A stretch of DNA of 11,505 nucleotides from Leptolinea sp. GTDB lineage: Bacteria > Chloroflexota > Anaerolineae > Anaerolineales > Anaerolineaceae. How positions within the stretch are numbered: the stretch's first letter is position 1; each line of letters starts with the position of its first letter. The stretch covers positions 1 to 11,505 of the forward strand of contig JALHEL010000035.1 in NCBI GenBank assembly GCA_022837205.1. The letters run 5' to 3'. Under the pieces are notes generated by a model, which did not search any database, was not told the origin of the DNA, and saw nothing but the letters and a program-made list of their open reading frames with translations. Position numbers and translations under genes: made by a program. This document shows, in pieces, positions 5,553 to 11,505 of the stretch.

Positions 5553-6805
5553 TAAGCGATAAGCAGAACAAAATCAGAGCATTTCAATATACGGATTATG
5601 ATGCGCTTATCTGCGATGGGTCAATTCGTTCCGGAAAAACAAGCATTATGATGGTTTCTTTCATTGATTGGGCGATGAGGAGATTTTCGGGGATGAATTT
5701 CGGGATTTGCGGAAAAACGGTTGCGTCAGCGAATCGAAACATCGTTTACCCATACATAAATTTGAATTATGCCAGAAAAAGGTATACTCTCAGTCACAAA
5801 AAAACTGAGAGTATGCTTATCGTAAAGAATAACGAGAAAACGAATTATTTTTATATATTTGGTGGCAAAGATGAGTCATCTTTCAAGCTGATTCAGGGTA
5901 TTACGCTTGCGGGCATTATGCTCGACGAAGTCGCATTGATGCCGAGGTCTTTCGTCGAGCAGGCAATAGCGAGGTGCTCGATCGAAGGTTCCAAATTCTG
6001 GTTCAATTGCAACCCGGAAGACCCAGACCATTGGTTCAACCAGGAATGGATCATGAGACATGAGGAAAAGAATGCTCTGTTGTTGCACTTCGAATTGGAG
6101 GATAATCCGAGTCTGAGCGAAAGGATCATAAATCGTTATAAGAGTTTATACACTGGTGTCTTCCACCAAAGATACATTCTAGGGCAATGGGTGAGGGCGG
6201 AAGGTGTGATTTTCAAACAATTTGCAGATGCGCCAGAAAAATGGATATGCAGCAATGACATTGACGAAAGAGAATTGTCTTTTATTACATTTGGGATAGA
6301 CTTCGGCGAGTCTGTATCTCACACAATTTTTTGCGCGACTGGCTTTCTGAAAAATAGGGGTGGGATCATCGCATTGGACGAAAGGAAGATCGTTTCGAAG
6401 GGCGTCAGTCCTGATAAAATAGAAGTGGAATTCGTTCAGTTTGTGAAAGACGTTGGGTCAGAGTTCCCGAAAACAAAACTGACGTATGCGTTTTGTGACC
6501 ACCCGGAAACGATCGTGAACGGAATCAATAAAGCGCTATATGCTGCTGGGCTGAGAATTTCCGCTGTCATGGCGAAAAAAGAGGAGATAAACGCGAGGCT
6601 GTTTGCGCAGGAAAGGATGTTCAATATGGGGTTGTTGAAGATCAGGAAGAAATGCGAAATGCTGATTCATTCGCTGAAAAACCAGACGTGGGACTCAAAA
6701 TTTCCGAATCAGAGACTTGACGCTGACCCGAATATCAATGATATTGCGGACGCGTTCGAGTATTCATGGGAAGAGTTCATCGATGAGATAGGAGCAAAAT
6801 TATGA
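5549..6805 (+). CDS. terL: Terminase large subunit (packaging ATPase and nuclease)
   Basis: The product is 418 residues, the normal length for the PBSX/Terminase_3-like group. The N-terminal ATPase has Walker A GSIRSGKTS (24-32), Walker B GIMLDEVAL (122-130; D126 and E127) and the coupling segment FNCNPEDPDHWF (152-163). The C-terminal RNase H-like nuclease shows three acidic positions: D251 in FGIDFGES, D317 in FCDHPE and D398/D401 in NDIADAFEY. It cuts concatemeric DNA and pumps it into the prohead through the portal encoded next. The start ATG overlaps the small-subunit stop, and its own stop overlaps the portal start (ATGA at 6802-6805). A long inverted repeat at 5780-5818 lies inside the coding sequence (separate entry). 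Confidence 0.95.
   Translation: MISDKQNKIRAFQYTDYDALICDGSIRSGKTSIMMVSFIDWAMRRFSGMNFGICGKTVASANRNIVYPYINLNYARKRYTLSHKKTESMLIVKNNEKTNYFYIFGGKDESSFKLIQGITLAGIMLDEVALMPRSFVEQAIARCSIEGSKFWFNCNPEDPDHWFNQEWIMRHEEKNALLLHFELEDNPSLSERIINRYKSLYTGVFHQRYILGQWVRAEGVIFKQFADAPEKWICSNDIDERELSFITFGIDFGESVSHTIFCATGFLKNRGGIIALDERKIVSKGVSPDKIEVEFVQFVKDVGSEFPKTKLTYAFCDHPETIVNGINKALYAAGLRISAVMAKKEEINARLFAQERMFNMGLLKIRKKCEMLIHSLKNQTWDSKFPNQRLDADPNINDIADAFEYSWEEFIDEIGAKL
5780..5818 (+). repeat. Strong inverted repeat (hairpin) inside the large terminase gene
   Basis: ATACTCTCAGT at 5784-5794 and its exact reverse complement ACTGAGAGTAT at 5804-5814 enclose a 9-base A-rich loop. The stem can extend outwards four more pairs (T-G, G-C, G-T, A-T) to 5780/5818. 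It encodes ordinary terminase residues (about 78-90). There is no U-run after the stem, so it does not look like an intrinsic terminator. It may be an RNA structure affecting translation or RNA processing, or chance. Confidence 0.7.
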
Positions 6806-8241
6806 ATCAAAATCAAATCGTAGATGTTTTAGTGAAAGAATTCGGCATGAGCGTAAAAGTCTCGCCGATGTACGAAAAAATCAACGAATGGCGCGCATGG
6901 TTGGAGGGCAACGTAGAAGGGTTCCATACTTACGAGCAGTTGATCGATCTGAGCGCAAAGAAATACACGAAAATTAACCGGCATAGAACAAATATGCTAT
7001 TACGCGGTTCGGAAGATTGGGCGTCCATCTTGCTGAATGAAAAGACGCATATTTCGATCGAAGATGACAAATCAGCGCGTTGGCTGATGGGTGAGGATAT
7101 GATCTCTGGTATTCTTGGGGAGTCTGATTTCTGGCGCAACGCAAACGAATTGATAGCGACAAGCCGCTGGGCTGGTACTGCCGCGTTCGAAGCATACGTC
7201 AAAAATATGGAAGTCGCGGAGGATTCTGGGGCGTTGATTCGTGGAGCTGGAATCGGCATGAATTACCTTTGCGCTGACCAGATTATCCCGATCAGCCATG
7301 ACAATGGCATTCTACGCGAAGCAGCGTTCGTCTCAGATAGGGAAATGAGCGGGAAAACTTTCCAGCAGGTCAGCATGCACACGCTCGAAAATGGGGCATA
7401 CGTGGTCACTGCGTTCACAGTGGATGACAAAGGGAAATTGGCGGGGAAACCGGTCGTGATTCGTACTGGGTCACCGCTTCCGTGGTTCAGTTTGATCAGG
7501 AAGTCGGGCGTAAATATCTTTGATTATGACTCTCCGTTCGGCGTTTCGATCATTTCTGGCAATGAAGATATTCTCAAAGGGCTGGACACTGTGTTCGACA
7601 ATTACATTGATGATTTCCTTCTTGGGCGGAAAATGATTTTTATGAACACGTCGTTGATGGATCGGGACGAGGATGGAAATGTCATCCCTCCGCAACGAGC
7701 TGGAGCTCAGCTGTTTATGTTTGCAGGTGACCGATTCAAGGATGATCAACTTATCAAAGAATATAATCCCTCGCTCCGTGTAGATGAGAATAGCCGAGCG
7801 TTGCAAAAGATGCTGGATCAATTCTCATATGCCATTGGGCTTGGGCTGAAGCATTATCAATTCGAGAGTGGAACGATTCAGACAGCAACCGAGTACACTG
7901 GGAGCAAGCAGGACTTGGTGCAGAATGCCGCGAAAGAAATGATTAGCGTAGAGAAGGCGCTGAAGCAGATCACGCAAGCTGTTTTGTGGATTGGAAAGAA
8001 CGTTTTGGGTGAGCAAGTCGACCCTGAAACAAAGATTACGATCATTGCCGACGATTCATATATCATCGATCAGGACAGCGAGAGAAAACGCTGGCAGACA
8101 GAGATTTCAATGGGCATTCGTTCGGCTGCTGAATATCGGATGCACTTTTTCGGTGAAACTGAAGAAGAAGCAAATGAAGCATTGCAGAATATTAAAGCCG
8201 AATCTCCGTCGGTTAATGATCTGTTTGGTGGTATGGCATAA
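6802..8241 (+). CDS. Portal protein (SPP1 gp6/A118-like)
   Basis: The product is 479 residues. It forms the dodecameric ring at one head vertex through which DNA enters and to which the tail attaches. Supporting sequence: an N-terminal stretch with WRAWLEGN and RHRTNMLLRG typical of A118-type portals, and a central segment (PWFSLIRKSGVNIFDYDSPFG). Further on are LDQFSYAIGLGLKHYQFESGTIQTATE (FESG begins at 354) and a long helix (AAKEMISVEKALKQITQAVLWIGK). The motif of 'glG...y.fe.g.iqTATE' is characteristic of this portal group. Length agrees with the family. ATG 6802 has GGAG at 6791-6794. It is followed after 2 bases by the minor capsid gene, the usual gene order. Confidence 0.9.
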   Translation: MNQNQIVDVLVKEFGMSVKVSPMYEKINEWRAWLEGNVEGFHTYEQLIDLSAKKYTKINRHRTNMLLRGSEDWASILLNEKTHISIEDDKSARWLMGEDMISGILGESDFWRNANELIATSRWAGTAAFEAYVKNMEVAEDSGALIRGAGIGMNYLCADQIIPISHDNGILREAAFVSDREMSGKTFQQVSMHTLENGAYVVTAFTVDDKGKLAGKPVVIRTGSPLPWFSLIRKSGVNIFDYDSPFGVSIISGNEDILKGLDTVFDNYIDDFLLGRKMIFMNTSLMDRDEDGNVIPPQRAGAQLFMFAGDRFKDDQLIKEYNPSLRVDENSRALQKMLDQFSYAIGLGLKHYQFESGTIQTATEYTGSKQDLVQNAAKEMISVEKALKQITQAVLWIGKNVLGEQVDPETKITIIADDSYIIDQDSERKRWQTEISMGIRSAAEYRMHFFGETEEEANEALQNIKAESPSVNDLFGGMA

Positions 8242-8243
8242 AA

Positions 8244-9896
8244 ATGATTTCCGAGGAGTTCTTCGACCAGATTCCGAATGCGTATGCTGAGCGGTTGGCT
8301 GCGATCAATTCGAAATATCTGCAGATGATTGCTGATCGTGTTGGCGCGATCGGCCGGCTGAGTTCTTCGGACATTCATCGTCTTGACCAATTGCGGAGGT
8401 ATGGAGCGGATTACGATGAAATGATATCTGATCTTTCCATGCTGACGAATAAGACAGCGAGTCAAATTGATAGCTTTATCGAAGCAGCGGCTAAGAATTC
8501 ATACAATGACCTGGAGAAAATCGCCGCGATGAAAAACCAACCGTTGATTCCATTTGCTGAGAATATTGCGTTGCAGAGATCTGTCAGAGCAGTCGCTGAG
8601 CAAACTCTCGGGACGTTCCGTAACCTATCAAATACCAGCGTCATAGGTTATTCTGTTCGGGATTTATCTGGGAATGTCACTTTCAAAGGACTGGGCGAAA
8701 CATATCGCGCCACGGTGGATATGGCGATTCAAGAGCTTTCCATGGGTGTGACCGATTTCCCTTCGGCGATGAGGGGGGTCCTGAATAGCCTGGCCGATTC
8801 AGGATTGCGAACGGTCGATTATGCGTCGGGGGCGACAAGGCGGCTTGACAGCGCAGTACGGATGAATATCCTAGATGGCGCTCGCGATGTTTATCAGGGA
8901 ATACAAGATCAGATCGGGAAAGAGATTGGTTGCGATGGCGTCGAGATATCAGCGCATGGTGGATGTGCACCGGATCATCTTCCCTATCAAGGCAAGCAGT
9001 ATTCCATCAAAGAATTCAATCACATTCAGGATTCGTTAGAGCGTCAGATCGGGAAATGGAATTGCCGCCACGTATGGAATTCAATCATTCTTGGCATATC
9101 GCGTCCAGCCTATAGCAAACAGCAGCTTGCGGAATTGCGAAGGATGTCGGAAGACACGATCGAATTCGATGGGAAAGAATACACGCTTTACGAAGCGACA
9201 CAGCTTCAGCGCAAAATAGAAAGTGCTGTGAGGCAATCGAAAGATCGCGCAAATATGGCAAAGGCGATCGGTGATCATCAAACCAGAGTCACGGAGCAAT
9301 TGCGCATTAACCGGCTTACGCAGAAATACAAAGAGTTATCAAACGTCGCAAGATTGCCATACAAATCGGAAAGGATGAGCGTTAGCGGATTCCATCCGGT
9401 GAAAGCGATCAAAAGCGCTCCGGAATATCCTCAGAATATCTTGAAATTCGAAAAAGGTATCATTTCTCAATCTTACGAAACAGCTGGACTTTTTACGCCA
9501 GATGGAAAACTGATATTCAAAAAAGATGGGAGCAAAAATACCGTTGAATTTTTCGGTGAAGAAGTCGGATATATGAAAGGAAATATCTTGACGCATAACC
9601 ATCCGTCTGGGTCGCCATTTTCCGAGTTTGATATTTTTACGTTCGTTCAAGCGCAGTTAAGGGAAATAAGAGCAGCCGGGAAGCAATACACGTACAGTTT
9701 TTCATACAAGAAGTATGATATAAATAAATTGTATAGTTTAGATGATTTCATGCCGGTATGGAGAGAAGCTATAACGAACACATACAATAAATTCGACCCT
9801 GAAAAACTTCCGGCGAGCGAATTTAACCATCAGTGTTTGGTGGAGTTATCTCATCTAACAGGCTGGGTTTATAGGAGGATACCATATCATGACTGA
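8244..9896 (+). CDS. Minor capsid protein 2/MuF-type head protein with C-terminal JAMM-like domain
   Basis: The product is 550 residues. Residues to about 290 are a Phage_min_cap2/MuF-type domain: helical start, then ISAHGGCAPDHLPYQGKQYS (H238) and IGKWNCRHVWNSIILGISRP (C274, H276), a standard ending of this family. Such proteins sit inside the head near the portal and can be injected with DNA. After a charged linker (about 295-375), residues 376-550 form an extra domain with E412 (YETAGLF), H451-N-H453-P (THNHPSG), S460 and D463. This resembles the E/HxH/S/D set of JAMM/RadC-like metalloproteins, except that six rather than seven residues separate HxH from S. Temperate phages encode polymorphic MuF toxins with variable C-termini, and this protein fits that plan. 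The extra region is more A+T-rich near its end. The start has only a weak SD, so it is probably coupled to the portal gene. Confidence 0.85.
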   Translation: MISEEFFDQIPNAYAERLAAINSKYLQMIADRVGAIGRLSSSDIHRLDQLRRYGADYDEMISDLSMLTNKTASQIDSFIEAAAKNSYNDLEKIAAMKNQPLIPFAENIALQRSVRAVAEQTLGTFRNLSNTSVIGYSVRDLSGNVTFKGLGETYRATVDMAIQELSMGVTDFPSAMRGVLNSLADSGLRTVDYASGATRRLDSAVRMNILDGARDVYQGIQDQIGKEIGCDGVEISAHGGCAPDHLPYQGKQYSIKEFNHIQDSLERQIGKWNCRHVWNSIILGISRPAYSKQQLAELRRMSEDTIEFDGKEYTLYEATQLQRKIESAVRQSKDRANMAKAIGDHQTRVTEQLRINRLTQKYKELSNVARLPYKSERMSVSGFHPVKAIKSAPEYPQNILKFEKGIISQSYETAGLFTPDGKLIFKKDGSKNTVEFFGEEVGYMKGNILTHNHPSGSPFSEFDIFTFVQAQLREIRAAGKQYTYSFSYKKYDINKLYSLDDFMPVWREAITNTYNKFDPEKLPASEFNHQCLVELSHLTGWVYRRIPYHD

Positions 9897-10062
9897 AATA
9901 ATGATAAATATGGATGATTCTATAACTTTCACGGAAGAAGAGCGACGAGAAATTGCAAAATTAATTTCCGAAGGCAAAGATGAAGAAGCTGAAGCTCTCA
10001 TCGCTAAAATATTGGAACGACTATTGGAACGATTCAAAAATCAAGCAATCCTTGGAAGTTGA
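9889..10062 (+). CDS. 57-residue protein, possible immunity/partner of the preceding C-terminal domain
   Basis: ATG 9889 is preceded by AGGAGG at 9873-9878 with a 10-base spacer, one of the best SD sites in the window. The frame ends at TGA 10060-10062. The protein is small, acidic and almost wholly helical by eye (FTEEERREIAKLISEGKDEE, then AEALIAKILERLLERF), with no cysteines or membrane segment. It overlaps the end of the minor capsid gene by 8 bases, so the two are likely made together. In MuF-type polymorphic toxins the immunity gene follows directly, so this is a candidate immunity protein. A small head-completion or regulatory protein is equally possible. I do not recognise the sequence itself. 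Confidence 0.7.
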   Translation: MTEIMINMDDSITFTEEERREIAKLISEGKDEEAEALIAKILERLLERFKNQAILGS

Positions 10063-10087
10063 CATATAATCGAAGCAGTTGTATAAT
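10059..10087 (+). promoter_or_regulatory. Consensus sigma70-type promoter for scaffold and capsid genes
   Basis: TTGACA at 10059-10064 and TATAAT at 10082-10087 are separated by exactly 17 bases, a perfect match to the -35/-10 consensus. Transcription should begin near 10093-10096. The -35 overlaps the stop codon of the 57-residue gene. It sits just upstream of the scaffold gene and would add to read-through from upstream for these highly needed proteins. An additional TATAAT at 10065-10070 has no good -35 at the right distance. Confidence 0.8.
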
Positions 10088-10099
10088 CTTATTATGATG

Positions 10100-10118
10100 C
10101 ACAGATAGATTATCTGTG
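10100..10118 (+). repeat. Perfect 8-bp dyad just after the predicted transcription start
   Basis: CACAGATA (10100-10107) and TATCTGTG (10111-10118) are exact reverse complements around GAT. The dyad lies about 6 to 24 bases after the predicted start. It could be an operator at the promoter, or a 5' hairpin that protects the mRNA. Confidence 0.65.
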
Positions 10119-10133
10119 ATTGCCGACGGGCTT

Positions 10134-10140
10134 ACGGAGG
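10134..10140 (+). promoter_or_regulatory. Ribosome binding site of the scaffold gene
   Basis: ACGGAGG ends 5 bases before ATG 10146. It fixes the start there rather than at the in-frame GTG at 10116, which would fall in the dyad. Confidence 0.75.
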
Positions 10141-10145
10141 ATAAA

Positions 10146-10655
10146 ATGGCTGACGAGAAAGACACTGACATCGATCAGGGAAAAACGCAGGAATCTGCGG
10201 CTGAAACGACTGCACAAGAGCAGGGCAAAACTTTTACACAAGCTGAAGTGGACAAGATTATTTCGGATCGACTCAAGCGGGAGCGAGAAAAACTTCCAAA
10301 TGACGACGAACTGAAATCCTACCGCGAGTGGAAAAAGGCGCAGCAAAGCGAGGCTGAAAAAGCAGCTGAGCGCGAGAGGGAATATCAAGCGTTACAATCC
10401 AGAGCAATTGAACTGGAACGCGAAAATGCTGTGATCAAGGCTGGCGTGAAGGCTGATGATGCCGAATTTGTGATTTTCAAAGTATCACGAATGGAAGGCG
10501 ACTTCAAGAAAAACTTAGACAGTTTTCTTGCCGAGAATAAAAAATTTACTGAACCGGTGACAGAAAATGTTCCCGGAACTAAGCACAATCCGAGCACAAC
10601 GGATCAAGACGCTAATTTTATAGCAGCGGTTCGGCGTGGTGCAGGATTGAAATGA
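10146..10655 (+). CDS. Scaffold protein (DUF4355-like)
   Basis: The product is 169 residues, hydrophilic and mostly charged. A flexible acidic N-terminus (to about residue 28) is followed by FTQAEVDKIISDRLKRERE (30-48), a signature often found in phage scaffold proteins. A long heptad-like coiled coil (about 40-105; WKKAQQSEAEKAAERERE) comes next, then an end with VIKAGVKADDAEFVIF, a T/N/P-rich linker and a basic tail (AAVRRGAGLK). The tail probably binds the coat protein. Scaffold guides assembly of the prohead and is then removed. Its position directly before the major capsid gene fits. It is transcribed from the promoter at 10059-10087 with a strong SD at 10136-10140. The length is normal for this group. 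Confidence 0.85.
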   Translation: MADEKDTDIDQGKTQESAAETTAQEQGKTFTQAEVDKIISDRLKREREKLPNDDELKSYREWKKAQQSEAEKAAEREREYQALQSRAIELERENAVIKAGVKADDAEFVIFKVSRMEGDFKKNLDSFLAENKKFTEPVTENVPGTKHNPSTTDQDANFIAAVRRGAGLK

Positions 10656-10669
10656 AAGGATAAAATATT

Positions 10670-11505
10670 ATGTCTATTGCATTGGCAGCAAAATATCAGC
10701 CAATATTGGATGAAGTATATAAGAGTGCAAGTTTGACCGCGTTCATGGACGCAAAAACCAAACCCGTTGATTTCGGCGGAGCTTCCGCCGTGAATGTGTT
10801 CAAAACTTCCATGGTCGGACTGGGAAAATATAATCGTGCATCTGGCTATCCGGCAGGAGACGTTACCGGAACATGGGAAACCTTGACCCTGTCAAAAGAG
10901 CGTGGTCGTGCGTTTTCAATCGACCGCATGGACGATGAAGAATCGCTGGGAGAAGCCTTTGGCACACTTGCCGGTGAATTTATTCGAACTCAGGTCGTTC
11001 CTGAACTGGATGCATATCGATTCAGCAAATACGCTTCATGGACAGGCATTACCGAAGTTGGAACCCCTGCGGCGTTGGACAACGGTTCGAAAGTGCTGGC
11101 TGCTTTCGATGCCGCCATGGCGCAATTAGATGCCGACGAAGTTCCGACTGAAGGTCGTGTGTGTTTCATCGAAACCCAGTGCTATAACTATTTGAAGGGA
11201 TCACTCACCCGCACGCTTGGCGCGCAGACTTCGGCAGACCGCCGGATATTCGAACTGGACAATGTAAGAATCATTCCTGTCCCGCAGGGCAGATTTTACA
11301 AGGGCGTTACCTTGGATGATGGTGCGACTTCGAACGCTGGCGGTTTTGCAAAGACTGCATCAACCGGACGGGATATTAACTTCCTGTTGCTTCATCCATC
11401 CTCGGTTTTACAGGTTACAAAACTTGCCGATCTGAAGGTTTTCACACCGGAACAAAACCAGACTGCGGATGCGTGGCTGATTCAGTATCGTTTGTATCAT
11501 GATGC
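10670..11505 (+). CDS. Major capsid protein, HK97-fold type (3' end outside window)
   Basis: At least 278 residues are present and the frame is open to the edge. ATG 10670 has AAAGGA at 10655-10660, just after the scaffold stop. Features seen: a start of SIALAAKYQPILDEVYKSAS, VNVFKTSMVGLGKYNRASGY, LTLSKERGRAFSIDRMDDEE, EFIRTQVVPELDAYRFSKYA (VVPELDAYRFSK begins at 109), and later FLLLHPSSVLQVTKLADLKVF. This pattern is that of the coat proteins that accompany DUF4355-type scaffolds in siphoviruses. It would form the icosahedral shell. It uses more G+C-rich codons than the accessory cassette, as expected for a strongly expressed core gene. Only the last part is missing. Confidence 0.9.
   Translation, partial: MSIALAAKYQPILDEVYKSASLTAFMDAKTKPVDFGGASAVNVFKTSMVGLGKYNRASGYPAGDVTGTWETLTLSKERGRAFSIDRMDDEESLGEAFGTLAGEFIRTQVVPELDAYRFSKYASWTGITEVGTPAALDNGSKVLAAFDAAMAQLDADEVPTEGRVCFIETQCYNYLKGSLTRTLGAQTSADRRIFELDNVRIIPVPQGRFYKGVTLDDGATSNAGGFAKTASTGRDINFLLLHPSSVLQVTKLADLKVFTPEQNQTADAWLIQYRLYHD

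Noticed and set aside
8621..8650. Inverted repeat TAACCTAT / ATAGGTTA with a 14-base loop inside the minor capsid gene
   Set aside because: The arms are only 8 bp and the loop is long. This is expected by chance in 11 kb and has no associated signal.
10065..10070. Second TATAAT as an independent promoter
   Set aside because: No -35-like hexamer is found 16-18 bases upstream; it lies in the spacer of the better promoter.

Overview
The window is a tightly packed stretch of a tailed-phage (Caudoviricetes) genome. Every recognisable gene is on the + strand, and most neighbours overlap by 1 to 14 bases or are a few bases apart. The host cannot be fixed from the sequence. Shine-Dalgarno sites are strong (GGAGG type) and there is one consensus sigma70-type promoter, so the host is a bacterium with ordinary transcription and translation signals. 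The portal, minor capsid and scaffold proteins belong to families best known from SPP1/A118-type siphoviruses of Gram-positive bacteria. That hints at such a host but does not prove it. There is no integrase, repressor, tRNA, rRNA, CRISPR array or insertion sequence.

Layout, left to right. (1) Positions 1-757 hold the end of a coiled-coil protein and a two-domain endolysin (M23/LytM peptidase plus SH3-like domain). (2) Positions 760-5175 hold a seven-gene accessory cassette: a small protein of unknown function, a PP-loop PAPS-reductase-like protein (DUF3440/IbrA-like), an IbrB-like ParB-fold protein, two small proteins with DNA-methyltransferase-like motifs in permuted (beta-class) order, and two paralogous ParB-domain proteins ending in a CxCxxCG motif. 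(3) Positions 5181-9896 hold the packaging and portal module: small terminase, large terminase, portal and a minor capsid protein 2/MuF-type protein. The minor capsid protein has an extra C-terminal domain carrying E...HNHP...S..D, a JAMM/RadC-like signature. (4) At 9889-10062 is an overlapping 57-codon gene, a possible immunity partner of that domain. (5) At 10059-10087 is a consensus promoter, followed by a perfect dyad and then the scaffold and major capsid genes; the capsid gene runs off the right edge.

How it may work together: the right half builds and fills the head. The left-middle cassette looks like a DNA-targeting or DNA-modifying module, combining sulfur/adenylation-type PP-loop chemistry, ParB-like nucleotide-binding proteins and methyltransferase folds. 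It may protect phage DNA from host restriction or influence host or prophage gene expression; IbrA/IbrB are known in E. coli as regulators of prophage-borne genes. The exact chemistry cannot be read from sequence. The most interesting items are this cassette, the MuF-JAMM-like fusion with its small downstream gene, the capsid promoter with its dyad, and a strong hairpin inside the large terminase gene.
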